Shown in pieces: positions 33,093-41,268 of a DNA stretch of 64,000 nt. Origin of the DNA: Paraburkholderia phenazinium (GTDB lineage Bacteria; Pseudomonadota; Gammaproteobacteria; Burkholderiales; Burkholderiaceae); NCBI RefSeq assembly GCF_900142845.1, contig NZ_FSRU01000001.1, positions 186,001-250,000 on the forward strand. The letters are read 5' to 3'. The translations under genes were made by a program, and so were the position numbers. Position 1 is the first letter of the stretch. Each line of letters opens with the position of its first letter. The notes beneath the pieces were generated by a model that saw only the letters and a list, made by a program, of their open reading frames with translations, did no database searches and was not told the DNA's origin.

Positions 33093-35648
33093 ATGCGTCT
33101 GATACCTTTGCTGATCCGCAGCGCGCGTCTGCTGCTCGCTGTCCCTATCGCGCTTGCCCTACTCAGTTGCACTGCACCTTCCTCAGACATCCAGCAGCAC
33201 GCCGACACCGGCACGCCGGCTTACCGGGTCGAGATCCGCCGCACTGCGCTGGGCATTCCGCATCTGAAGGCGGACGATTGGGGCAGCCTTGGCTACGGGT
33301 ATGGCTACGTGGAGGCGCAGGACAACCTGTGCACGATGGCCGATGCCTTCGTGACCTTCCGGGGCGAGCGTTCACGCTACTTCGGCGCCGATGCCAAGCC
33401 CGCAAGCGAGGCCACCTTCGGTCAACCGACCAATCTCGACGCGGACTTCTTCTTCCGCTTCATCGACGACAATGCGGCCGTGACGCGCTACCGCAACGCC
33501 CAGAGCGAACCGATGCGCGCGCTGGTCGACGGTTTCGCGAGCGGTTACAACCGCTATGTGGACGAGCTCACCCACGGTGAATCTGCCGGCGCGCATGCGG
33601 CCTGCCGCTCGGCGCCGTGGGTGGGCAAGATCAGCTCGGCGGACATCTACCGGCGTCTCTATGCGTTGAATCTCGCGGGCGGCGCGGCGCGCTTCGCGTC
33701 CGCCATTGCAACGGCTCAGCCGCCCGGCGCGGTCACGGAATCGCAACCGCATCAGGCCGCCTCGGCCACGCCGCTGCGCTCACCAGCCACGCCGCAAGGT
33801 TCGCCGGCCTCGCTTAGCGTGGCCGCCACCGCGCCGCTCGCCCATTTCGGCGGCCATGAAGGCGTGGGCAGCAACGGACTCGCGTTCGGTGCGGATGCGA
33901 CGCACAACGACAGCGCCCTCCTGTTCGGCAATCCGCATTGGTTCTGGACCGGACCGGACCGGTTCTACCAGGCACAACTGACGATTCCCGGTAAGCTCGA
34001 CGTCAGCGGTGTGTCGCTTCTCGGCGTCCCCGTAACGATGATCGGCTTTAACCGCGATGTCGCGTGGACCCATACGGTCTCCACCGCAGCGCGTTTCGGT
34101 CTGTTTCAGTTAAGCCTCGTGGCGGGGTCGCCCACGTCCTATCAATACGATGGACACGTGGAAACGATGACCCCCACGCGCGTGACGGTCCAGGTCCGTG
34201 CGGCCGATGGCGCCCTGCATCCAGTCACGCGAACGCTATACCGCTCGCGCTTCGGTCCTCTGGTCAACCTGAGTTCGAAATCGCCAGCGCTTGCGTGGAA
34301 TGCACAGCAGGCGTTCGCGCTGCGCGATATCAACGCCGACAACTTCCGCGTCTTCGAAAACTTCCTTGAGTGGAATCAGGCGCGCTCGCTCGATGACTTC
34401 ATCCGCATCCAGAAACGCAATGCGGCGATGCCGTGGGTCAATACGTTCGCGATCGGCCGCGACGATCCGCGCGTGTGGTACGCGGACATCGGCGCCGTAC
34501 CCGATGTCCCCGATCGTCTCGCGCAAAGCTGCACGACGGCGATCGGCAAGGCGTTCGCTCGCTTCATGCCTGGCGTGCCGTTCCTCGACGGCGCACACAG
34601 CGCATGCGACTGGCAGGTCGAGCGCGACTCCGTGCAGCCGCAAGCGTTGCCGGTCGCCCACATGCCGAGCCTGCTGCGGCGCGACTATGTCGGCAATTTC
34701 AACGGCAGCTTCTGGCTCGCCAATCCGGCCGAACCGCTGACGGGCTATGCACGCGTGATCGGCGCAAGCGACACCGCGCAGTCCCTGCGTACCCGCCTTG
34801 GCCACACCATCGCCGCGCAACTGCAGGCCGATCCGGCAGGCGTGTCGGCCGGCGCGCTGCAGCGTGTGGCGTTGGACAGCCGCTCGATGTCGGCGATCCT
34901 CTTCAAGCAGCCTGTGCTCGATCGCTTGTGCACGACTGATTCGGCAACCACGACGTCAGCACCGGCGTCCGCGCCGCTCGCGGATGGCTCACGAGGGTCC
35001 GCTAACGCCGGCGATCTGCAGCAGGCATGCACGGTTCTGGCAGCATGGAACGATACGGGCGCGGTCGATGCACGCGGCGCGACGCTGTGGGACGAATTCT
35101 GGCGACGCCTCGACGATCTTCCCGCTTCGCAGTTATACGCCGTGCCGTTCGATCCGCAGCGGCCGTTGACGACGCCGTCCGGCATCGCGGTCGACCGCGC
35201 CAAACTCGCGACAGCGATGCGCGCGGCACTCGCGGCCTTGCAGAGCGCCGGCATCCCTATCGACGCCCCGCGCAGCCAGGCGCTCTACGTACAACGCAAT
35301 GACGAGCGCATTCCACTGTTCGGCGGCTGCAGCGAGGGCGGTTATTTCACTGCAGCGTGCGCCCAGCATCCTTTCGATCAGCGTGCGTATTCGATGGACG
35401 TCAATCCGGACGGCAACAGCTATCTGCAGATAGTGCGGTTCGAGCAGGGCGAGGTCGTGGCGGACACGATGCTCGCCTCATCGGAATCGGATGATCCCGC
35501 TTCTCCGCACTACGCCGACGGCACGCGCAAGTACGCGAAGCAACGCTGGTTGCGCGTGCCGTTCAGCGACGCAGCGATTGCGCGCGATGCGGCAGCGGCC
35601 GCTCAAGTGCTGACGGCACCGGCTTCGTTGAATGGGGCGTCGCGCTAG
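33093..35648 (+). CDS. PvdQ-type Ntn-hydrolase acylase, predicted lipoprotein
   Basis: This 851-residue acylase precursor has a lipoprotein-type signal (IALALLSC, with Cys at about residue 28). The alpha-chain start is YRVEIRRTALGIPHLKADDW with YGYVEAQDNLCTM. Autocatalysis would occur before Ser260 in GVGSNGLAF. The beta chain has NPHWFWTGPDRFYQ, LTIPGKLDVSGVSLLGVPV and IGFNRDVAWTHTVSTAARF, each closely matching PvdQ and AHL acylases. PvdQ deacylates both N-acyl-homoserine lactones and the acylated pyoverdine precursor. The Fur-box-like site suggests an iron link. It overlaps the PPTase-like gene by four bases at the 3' ends (convergent). No siderophore synthetase is in the window. Confidence 0.87.
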   Translation: MRLIPLLIRSARLLLAVPIALALLSCTAPSSDIQQHADTGTPAYRVEIRRTALGIPHLKADDWGSLGYGYGYVEAQDNLCTMADAFVTFRGERSRYFGADAKPASEATFGQPTNLDADFFFRFIDDNAAVTRYRNAQSEPMRALVDGFASGYNRYVDELTHGESAGAHAACRSAPWVGKISSADIYRRLYALNLAGGAARFASAIATAQPPGAVTESQPHQAASATPLRSPATPQGSPASLSVAATAPLAHFGGHEGVGSNGLAFGADATHNDSALLFGNPHWFWTGPDRFYQAQLTIPGKLDVSGVSLLGVPVTMIGFNRDVAWTHTVSTAARFGLFQLSLVAGSPTSYQYDGHVETMTPTRVTVQVRAADGALHPVTRTLYRSRFGPLVNLSSKSPALAWNAQQAFALRDINADNFRVFENFLEWNQARSLDDFIRIQKRNAAMPWVNTFAIGRDDPRVWYADIGAVPDVPDRLAQSCTTAIGKAFARFMPGVPFLDGAHSACDWQVERDSVQPQALPVAHMPSLLRRDYVGNFNGSFWLANPAEPLTGYARVIGASDTAQSLRTRLGHTIAAQLQADPAGVSAGALQRVALDSRSMSAILFKQPVLDRLCTTDSATTTSAPASAPLADGSRGSANAGDLQQACTVLAAWNDTGAVDARGATLWDEFWRRLDDLPASQLYAVPFDPQRPLTTPSGIAVDRAKLATAMRAALAALQSAGIPIDAPRSQALYVQRNDERIPLFGGCSEGGYFTAACAQHPFDQRAYSMDVNPDGNSYLQIVRFEQGEVVADTMLASSESDDPASPHYADGTRKYAKQRWLRVPFSDAAIARDAAAAAQVLTAPASLNGASR

Positions 35649-36493
35649 CGTGCGATAGTCCGGCCGTCGCGCCCCGCCCAACCGAACGCAAGCACGCGCG
35701 TCAACGGTTGAGCGACCGCGGCTGCCGCGCTGATGATGCCGGGCATCGGCAGGTCGAGAATGTGCCAGCGCATGGCGCCGGGCGTATCGATCACGAAGCT
35801 CGCCGAATCCTGCCGCAATACGTGCGCGTCGGCATTCAGCACGGGCGTCCCTGCTGCGATCGTGAGGCTGTCGTGGCGCACGCCGCTTCGTGTTTCGATC
35901 GACCGGCTCGCCTTGGTTCGGCGCGACCGCGTCGTGGCTTCCGGGTGACCGCTAGCGGCATTGTCCGGCAGCGTCGGTACACGGGTCGCGAGTCCGAGCG
36001 GACTCGTGCTCACGCCGATCACGATCCAGATCCCCGCATAAGCGATAGCGATTTCGATGGGTTCACGCGGGCCGGCGTTCGCAAGACGCAGTTGACCGCG
36101 CTCATCCTCCGTCAGTTCGACGTCGCCGGGCGCGCAGCCGACCATGTGGGCCAGAATCTCGCGCATCACCGCACGGCCCACGGCAAAGCGCTTGCCGAGC
36201 GCGGGATTGGGATGACTCCTGACGCGTGCCAGTTCGGCCTTCGAAAGACGCGCGTAGGCCTCATCCTTCGACACCAGATGCCATTCCGGACGAAAGCGCC
36301 ATAGCAGCAACTCTCCGTCTTTCGGATGAACCATGCCGGCGGCGTGCCGGTACGCGAGGCTACAAGGCACAAATTCGAGTTCCGGCACAACGGCAACGTC
36401 GGCACCGTCGACTCGGGCGGGACTGGATGGGTGGGACGGTACCGGTGTTTCGTCCGCGATTGCCGCAATTGCGATTGAAGAGTTAACCGACAT
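35645..36493 (-). CDS. 4'-phosphopantetheinyl transferase-like protein, catalytic motifs absent
   Basis: This 282-residue protein has an N-terminal half like Sfp/AcpT transferases: GELLLWRFRPEW, LSKAELARVRSHPNPALGKRF, AVGRAVMREILAHMVGCAPGDVEL, then GQLRL. After this, the expected SHS motif, the (V/I)GVD(I/V)E metal site and the WxxKEAxxK motif are missing: the matching region reads EIAIAYAGIWIVIGVSTS. The C-terminal AMRWHILDLPMPGIISAAAAV resembles the end of real transferases. It therefore seems to be a pseudoenzyme or strongly diverged member. It follows a small ACP-like gene by 20 bases under an upstream Fur-box palindrome. Confidence 0.6.
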   Translation of the reverse strand: MSVNSSIAIAAIADETPVPSHPSSPARVDGADVAVVPELEFVPCSLAYRHAAGMVHPKDGELLLWRFRPEWHLVSKDEAYARLSKAELARVRSHPNPALGKRFAVGRAVMREILAHMVGCAPGDVELTEDERGQLRLANAGPREPIEIAIAYAGIWIVIGVSTSPLGLATRVPTLPDNAASGHPEATTRSRRTKASRSIETRSGVRHDSLTIAAGTPVLNADAHVLRQDSASFVIDTPGAMRWHILDLPMPGIISAAAAVAQPLTRVLAFGWAGRDGRTIAR

Positions 36494-36513
36494 GCAAAGA
36501 CTCGTCCGCTCAA

Positions 36514-36993
36514 TCAGTGCATATAAGTGACGCGGCGCGTGCGCACCTGAATCACGAGTCCTGCATCGAGCAACGCAATCGCGAACCAGCGCACGATCTT
36601 AAGCGCACCGCTGACCGCAGGCTCGGGCAGCCAGTCGTTGAGCAACTCGACGGCGGCATCGCTGCGCACCCGCTGCAGCAACGCGATGGTCTGCAGCAGC
36701 GACGCTTCGTCTTTCGCGAGGTCGCTCGCGCAACGGCAGCGCGTGTCGATGCGTCGATAGGCAAAGCGTCGCAGCAGACCCATCAGGAGGTCGAAATAAC
36801 CGAGACCGTCGACGGTCACGCCGGCGTCGGACAGCACGTCGCGCCAGTCGCCGTTGCGGCCCTGTGCATCGCAGCGCGGACGCAACCAGGTGCGAACCGC
36901 GTTCAGGACCGTCTGCTCGGCTTCGTCGGCGTGCGAGCTGGATGGATCGTCCAGCAGTGAATGCATCACTGCGGATGAGCTATGGAAATTCAT
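36514..36993 (-). CDS. Small protein, weakly acyl-carrier-protein-like, function unknown
   Basis: This 159-residue protein starts at the ATG at 36993 with a GGAGG site four bases upstream. I do not recognise it firmly. The segment DAGVTVDGLGYFDLLMGLLRR (residues ~61-81) resembles the ACP helix-2 region with DxGxDSLxxxELxMxLEExF, but the phosphopantetheine Ser is Gly. The preceding helix (AEQTVLNAVRTWLRP) would fit ACP helix 1. The C-terminal half (LLQTIALLQRVRSDAAVELLNDW, then IVRWFAIALLDAGLVIQV) extends beyond ACP length. It is the first gene of the PPTase-like operon, about 175 bases downstream of a Fur-box palindrome. Confidence 0.6.
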   Translation of the reverse strand: MNFHSSSAVMHSLLDDPSSSHADEAEQTVLNAVRTWLRPRCDAQGRNGDWRDVLSDAGVTVDGLGYFDLLMGLLRRFAYRRIDTRCRCASDLAKDEASLLQTIALLQRVRSDAAVELLNDWLPEPAVSGALKIVRWFAIALLDAGLVIQVRTRRVTYMH

Positions 36994-37169
36994 GGAACCT
37001 CCGGTTTAAGGAGTGGCCGGTGGACGGCAGCCCTGGACGATCGCAATGCCAGACGCGCGCAGTGATGCGCTTTGCCGAGAACGGTCAAGTCAGTTTGAAC
37101 AGGTAGGACGAGTAAAAGCATGCGCAGGAAAATCACCACGTTGAGGCACGCTTAATAATGGGACAGTTT

Positions 37170-37208
37170 CGGCATAATTGCAAACGATTCTCATTTGCAA
37201 TTATGCCG
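37170..37208. promoter_or_regulatory. 39-bp Fur-box palindrome upstream of the ACP-like/PPTase-like operon
   Basis: Perfect 15-bp arms (37170-37184 and 37194-37208) flank a 9-base centre that includes GATTCTCA. The inner 19 bases read GCAAATGAGAATCGTTTGC on the minus strand, close to a Fur box. It lies in the 333-base gap between the operon start and the 3' end of the methyltransferase gene. The extra length may allow two Fur dimers. I see nothing else of note in this gap. Confidence 0.75.
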
Positions 37209-37326
37209 AATGACTAGGGAATGCTTAAGGCAGGGGAAATGTGGCGGGTGAAAACGATGGCACGCTTGAAAGTGGCCGCGGTTCAAAGAATGACATGCTT
37301 GCTTGTAGCGAAGGCCATCCGCGCGC

Positions 37327-38097
37327 CTAACCCACTGGCCGCAAAGCGCGTAAAAACAGAAACGGCGGCCGACGGCAATCGTCCTCGAGCGTGGGACGAA
37401 CCTTCAAGGCCTCTGCGGAAGGCGCCGGTTCGCCGAGATGCTCGAGCCGGAAGCCCGCCTGGATCAGCGTGTTGATGTAGGTTTCAACGGTGCGGTGATA
37501 CTTGATCACGCCATCGACAAACCAGCGCGTATCCCGTTTGCCTTCCTGACGGTAGTGATCGACCGGCCAGTGTCGTTTGCGACCCTCGTTATCGCGAGCC
37601 CAGCCTGCCGGATACGCGGTGCACACCGGATGCTCCACCGAGAACAGAAAGCGACCACCCGGCTTCAGGCATTGAAACACGCGCTCGACCAGCGCCGCAT
37701 AGTCTTCGATGTAATGCAGCGCAAGCGAGGATACGACGAGGTCGAAGGCATCCGGTGCCGGCTGGTAGTGCTCGATCGGGCAATGCAGATACATCACCGA
37801 CGCATCGCTTGTCCGTGTGGCGGCTTCTTCGAGCATTCGCTTCGAGATATCGACACCGGTCACGGAGGCCGCGCCTTGCGTTCGCGCAAAACGCGCGAAC
37901 TCGCCGAAGCCGCAGCCCAGATCGAGCACCTGCAGGTTCGAGAGATCAGGCAACAGGCGATGCAGGGCGGGAATTTCCAATACGCCGTTCAGGCCTGTGT
38001 CGTTGTCGCGAAGCGCTTTATAGCCTTCGAAGAAGGTCGTATCGTCGTAAATGTTCTGCGGCGCCAGGGTGACAGTTGATGCGGGATCATGGCTCAC
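37327..38097 (-). CDS. Class I SAM-dependent methyltransferase
   Basis: This 256-residue protein begins with GTG (38097), eight bases after an AGGAG site. SAM motif I is NLQVLDLGCGFGEFARF (GxGxG-type loop DLGCGFG), with post-I VTGVDISKRML, motif II FDLVVSSLALHY and motif III LKPGGRFLFSVEHP. It belongs to the UbiE/UbiG-like group and probably methylates a small metabolite, but nothing in the neighbourhood indicates a substrate. The stop lies 118 bases from the Fur palindrome of the operon downstream. A GNAT gene begins upstream on the same strand. Confidence 0.87.
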   Translation of the reverse strand: MSHDPASTVTLAPQNIYDDTTFFEGYKALRDNDTGLNGVLEIPALHRLLPDLSNLQVLDLGCGFGEFARFARTQGAASVTGVDISKRMLEEAATRTSDASVMYLHCPIEHYQPAPDAFDLVVSSLALHYIEDYAALVERVFQCLKPGGRFLFSVEHPVCTAYPAGWARDNEGRKRHWPVDHYRQEGKRDTRWFVDGVIKYHRTVETYINTLIQAGFRLEHLGEPAPSAEALKVRPTLEDDCRRPPFLFLRALRPVG

Positions 38098-38172
38098 TCG
38101 GCAAACTCCTTTGCTTTGTATAAAGGGGCGCTTTGCACACGCGACTGTGAGTCTTCTGGACAGCCGGTCAGC

Positions 38173-38736
38173 CTAGCGCTTGCCGGACACGTGGAACGAA
38201 TAGTGGTATTCATCGCTGACGGCGCCCTTGAATTCATCGGCATGCTCGACCACGCGAGTGCGAACGAAGCCCAACGACTCCACCAGCGCGATCGATGCTG
38301 CGTTTCGCGTATCGATCTCCGCGTCGATCTGGGTGACCTGAAATGTCGCGGCCACGCTCGACAAGGCGGCGGCCACCGTCTCCGACGCGATCCCCTGCCG
38401 CTGATAGCGCGGAAAAACGAAATAGGCAACGAACGCGCGCTGCTCAGCCGGTCTGATCGTGAACTGCACGTGGCCGTATAGCGTCGGCTCGCTCGCCGAA
38501 CCGATCACCCAATTCAACCAGACTTCCTGACCGTCACGCGAGACTTGACCTTCCAGGCGTGTGTATCGGTCCGCCAATGCGCCCACGTTGGCAGGCGGCA
38601 TCTCGGGGATAAAGTCGTAGCCTCGTTCGTCACTGAGTCCCTCGAACATCCGTTCGGCATGAGTCGCCCTAAGTGGCGAGAGGACGAATCGCCGGGTTTG
38701 AACAACAGTCGGGTAGGGTTGTTTTGTGTCGTTCAT
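38173..38736 (-). CDS. GNAT-family acetyltransferase (RimJ/RimL-like)
   Basis: A 187-residue product from the ATG at 38736; the longer frame extends 61 unrelated residues across the divergent promoter. GNAT features: TRRFVLSPLRATHAERMFEGLSDERGYDF at the start (RimJ-like), WVIGSASEPTLYGHVQFTI, then AYFVFPRYQRQGIASETV with the acetyl-CoA loop RQGIAS, and NAASIALVESLGFVRTRVVEH near the end. RimJ/RimL-like proteins acetylate protein N-termini or small molecules. Divergent from the membrane protein/winged-helix operon. Confidence 0.88.
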   Translation of the reverse strand: MNDTKQPYPTVVQTRRFVLSPLRATHAERMFEGLSDERGYDFIPEMPPANVGALADRYTRLEGQVSRDGQEVWLNWVIGSASEPTLYGHVQFTIRPAEQRAFVAYFVFPRYQRQGIASETVAAALSSVAATFQVTQIDAEIDTRNAASIALVESLGFVRTRVVEHADEFKGAVSDEYHYSFHVSGKR

Positions 38737-38860
38737 CTCGTTCTTGACTCTGGTTTGCGGTGACGCCGCCACTCTACCAAATGGTCCTGGCGCGCACACC
38801 TGCTGACCCTGAACCAGCAACAGACGGCGCCCCAACCCCAAAATCGCACAAACAGAGTCC

Positions 38861-38894
38861 TTGCACTTTTTCACTCTGCCGTATAGAGTACTCT
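38861..38894 (+). promoter_or_regulatory. Promoter and operator-like dyad of the membrane protein/wHTH operon
   Basis: TTGCAC (38861-38866) and TATAGA (38882-38887) make a short-spaced (15-base) promoter. The perfect dyad AGAGTACTCT (38885-38894) overlaps the -10 box, a common position for autorepression, so the small winged-helix protein of the operon could bind it. Confidence 0.45.
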
Positions 38895-38917
38895 GAAACG
38901 ACACCGATGGAGTCATC

Positions 38918-39469
38918 ATGACACTCTCCTCCGAGCAAGCATCGCAGGCCCTGCGCGAAGTCGAGGCGGTTAGCCACCGCAGCGGCCAGCTTTATCAGTA
39001 CCAGCGGTTCGCGCCCATGCTGGTGCTTTGGGGCGTCATCTGGCTGATCGGTTTTGCCATGACGCATTTCTTCCCCACCCTCGCCTCGCGGCTGTGGATC
39101 GCGCTCGACGTGATCGGCATAGCCGGATGCATGTACCTCGGCGGGAAAGGCAAGCAGGAAGCATCGAATAGCATCGCGTGGCGCTGGCTGGGTTCTATCG
39201 CCGCCATTCTCGTGTTTTACATCGTCATCCTTAACATTTTTCAGCCGTTCTCGGGGCAACAATCCGCGGCGCTGATGGCTCTGATCGTCGCGTTGTTTTA
39301 CGTGCTGGGCGGTATATGGATCGGGGTCCGGTTGGCGATCACCGGTATCGCCATGGCGGCACTCACCGTCGTCGGCTTTTACCTGTTTCCCGCCTACTTT
39401 TTCCTCTGGATGGCGGTGGTAGGCGGCGGCGCGCTAATGTTGGCCGGTCTGTGGCTGAGGACCGCGTAA
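38918..39469 (+). CDS. Inner-membrane protein, function unknown, paired with a winged-helix regulator
   Basis: This 183-residue protein has a cytosolic helical N-terminus (SSEQASQALREVEAVSHRSGQLYQYQRFA) followed by about six hydrophobic helices in three pairs, among them VLWGVIWLIGFAMTHFF, IALDVIGIAGCMYLGG, SIAAILVFYIVILNIF and MAVVGGGALMLAGLWL. I recognise no enzymatic motif. The next gene's ATG immediately follows the TAA stop, so the two proteins are co-expressed. Such membrane protein plus small winged-helix pairs usually respond to membrane or drug stress, which is an inference. GGAG lies five bases upstream of the ATG. Confidence 0.8.
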   Translation: MTLSSEQASQALREVEAVSHRSGQLYQYQRFAPMLVLWGVIWLIGFAMTHFFPTLASRLWIALDVIGIAGCMYLGGKGKQEASNSIAWRWLGSIAAILVFYIVILNIFQPFSGQQSAALMALIVALFYVLGGIWIGVRLAITGIAMAALTVVGFYLFPAYFFLWMAVVGGGALMLAGLWLRTA

Positions 39470-39766
39470 ATGGATCATCTAGACGAAACCATCCACCAGC
39501 CGGTTCGGCTCAAGATCATGGCAGCGCTCAAGGCGTTGCCCAACCGCGAGCCCATCGAATTTGTCCGGCTGCGCACCATCGTCGACGCCACTGAAGGCAA
39601 TCTCGGCGCGCATCTCGCCACACTGGAGAAGTGCGGCTACATCGAGATCACTAAAGACTTTGTCGGCAAGAAACCGCGCACGCGCGTAGCGCTGACCACA
39701 GCGGGCCGGCGCGCGTTCGAGCGCTACGTCGATTACCTGCGCGGCATTCTCGACGGTACGCCTTGA
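39470..39766 (+). CDS. Small winged-helix DNA-binding regulator
   Basis: The 98-residue protein is a single winged-helix domain: PVRLKIMAALKAL, VRLRTIVDATEGNLGAHLATLEKCGYIEIT (recognition helix region), then the wing VGKKPRTRVALTTAGRRAFERY. This is the PadR/ArsR-like, PF13601-type group that regulates neighbouring membrane-protein genes. It starts at the ATG that immediately follows the previous stop. The dyad AGAGTACTCT at the operon promoter is a candidate binding site. Confidence 0.88.
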   Translation: MDHLDETIHQPVRLKIMAALKALPNREPIEFVRLRTIVDATEGNLGAHLATLEKCGYIEITKDFVGKKPRTRVALTTAGRRAFERYVDYLRGILDGTP

Positions 39767-39906
39767 TGCACCCCGGTGACGCGTTGCGGTGAGCGGTATC
39801 GCCCAAGCCGCGCCATGCATCGTCGTACGGATTCAGGACTCAAGCGCCGCAGCAGAACTGCAAGCCCTTGATCAACCTCTGTGAAAGCCTTTCTCGGGAG
39901 AGATTC

Positions 39907-40503
39907 GTGGAACACGCCATGTATGCTCGTAAAGCCGGTTCAGCCGTTGGGCAGATGTTTTTCGCCGGATTCGGCACGCTCTGGATGACAGCCTGGTGCC
40001 TGCACCTGCATGGCTGGGATTGGCCGATGCTCGGATTGATATTGATGGCCGGCAGCACCTTGTTTTTGTGGGCGTGGTGCGACTACCGCGCGTTTCGGCC
40101 ATACGTCGACCCGAAAGCGGAACCCGCGGCGCAGAAAGCGCGTGCACGCGCTTTTCGATGGATCAACGCGGTGCAGTGGCTCGCGGTCGTCGTAGCGAAT
40201 ATCGTCCTGAATGCCGTCGGGCGTCCCGGCTGGACCGCACCTGCAGTCATCCTGATCGTCGGTCTACACCTGCTTCCCCTGGCGCGGTTGTTCCGCGCGC
40301 CTCGACACTACGTCACCGGCCTCGCGCTGATCGTCGTCGCACTGGCCTACCCGTGGATGGCAGGCGCCGATTCGAACTACCCAGCCGGAGAGTTTGCAAC
40401 CGGTGCGATTCTCTGGATCAGTGTGCTGTACGCTTCTCTGAGTGGCCGCTTTGGCGAGGCCTCGGCCGTAACGTTTGAACGCCAACGGATCATGGCCAAA
40501 TAA
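39907..40503 (+). CDS. Integral membrane protein, function unknown
   Basis: About 198 residues. I use the GTG at 39907 (VEHAMYARKAG), which has a GGGAG site six bases upstream, rather than TTG 39868. The protein has six hydrophobic helices (GQMFFAGFGTLWMTAWCLHL, MLGLILMAGSTLFLWAWC, WINAVQWLAVVVANIVLNAV, AVILIVGLHLLPLARLF, VTGLALIVVALAYPWM, AILWISVLYASLS). A cytosolic charged loop links helices 2 and 3. It resembles small DUF-type Burkholderia membrane proteins; no function can be read. It stands alone. Confidence 0.75.
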   Translation: MEHAMYARKAGSAVGQMFFAGFGTLWMTAWCLHLHGWDWPMLGLILMAGSTLFLWAWCDYRAFRPYVDPKAEPAAQKARARAFRWINAVQWLAVVVANIVLNAVGRPGWTAPAVILIVGLHLLPLARLFRAPRHYVTGLALIVVALAYPWMAGADSNYPAGEFATGAILWISVLYASLSGRFGEASAVTFERQRIMAK

Positions 40504-40574
40504 ACCTGGCCGCGATCGAGCTAGGCGCGGGCCGCGCCGGTTCCCGAGCCGGCCTCGCATGAATTCCACCTCGG

Positions 40575-41003
40575 CTAGAACTCGACCAGCGCGAAATCTT
40601 CCTTGCCCACGTCGCACAGCGGGCAGCGCCAATCAACGGGCACATCGGCCCAGCGGGTGCCGGGGGCAATGCCCTCTTCCGGCACGCCAGCCGCTTCGTC
40701 GTAGATCCAGCCGCAGATCACGCACACCCACTGCTTGAACTCGCTGCTGGCCGACACCTCCTGCGCGTCGACGGATACAGACGAATCGGCGGACTGCGCT
40801 TCGCGCGAAGCTTGCGCGTCATCGAGGCTCACGACCAGCGGCGCGGCGGTCCCCGCGCTGTTCGCGGCTAACTGCGTCTGTAGCGTCTGAAGCAGACTCT
40901 GCGCTTCCGTCAGCGTCAGATCGATCCAGTACGGATCGCCGGCCCCATCGTTGAGTCGCTGAGGGGCAAACTGAATTTCTAAGGCCACGCCCTTTTTATA
41001 CAT
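40575..41003 (-). CDS. Rubredoxin domain fused to an N-terminal conserved region
   Basis: This 142-residue protein has a rubredoxin at its C-terminus (residues ~90-140): QWVCVICGWIYDEAAGVPEE with CxxC, then WRCPLCDVGKEDFAL with the second CxxC, binding a single iron. The N-terminal ~50 residues (VALEIQFAPQRLNDG, DPYWIDLTLTEAQSLLQTLQTQL) are a separate helical part joined by a Ser/Ala-rich linker. Rubredoxins carry single electrons to oxygenases or reductases. Stand-alone rubredoxins are about 55 residues, so the fusion is unusual. No oxidoreductase gene adjoins it. Confidence 0.88.
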   Translation of the reverse strand: MYKKGVALEIQFAPQRLNDGAGDPYWIDLTLTEAQSLLQTLQTQLAANSAGTAAPLVVSLDDAQASREAQSADSSVSVDAQEVSASSEFKQWVCVICGWIYDEAAGVPEEGIAPGTRWADVPVDWRCPLCDVGKEDFALVEF

Positions 41004-41268
41004 GCAAACAGTTTCCTGGCGGCTGGCGATCGTCGCCAGCCTGCGTACGATTGAATGAGGCAGGCTCCGTTAGCGCACGCGGCTAGCGCGTCGCATTCCC
41101 AAGGAGCCTATCCGTGCGGTCGCCGCGACGAATTCGCAGCCCGCGTGGCGGACCACAATTATCGCCTCAGGTGGACGGCGCATTAGCTACGCCAGGGAGA
41201 TGCACTGTTTCCTGCGGGTAGCTAAAGGGCTGGAGAATCCGGCAGGAAGCGCGACCCAAGCCGCCGGT

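Noticed and set aside
37170..37208. Treating the palindrome only as a terminator of the methyltransferase gene
   Set aside because: It lacks a U-tract and has the GATTCTCA core of a Fur box, and the methyltransferase gene ends on its other side with its transcription directed toward it.
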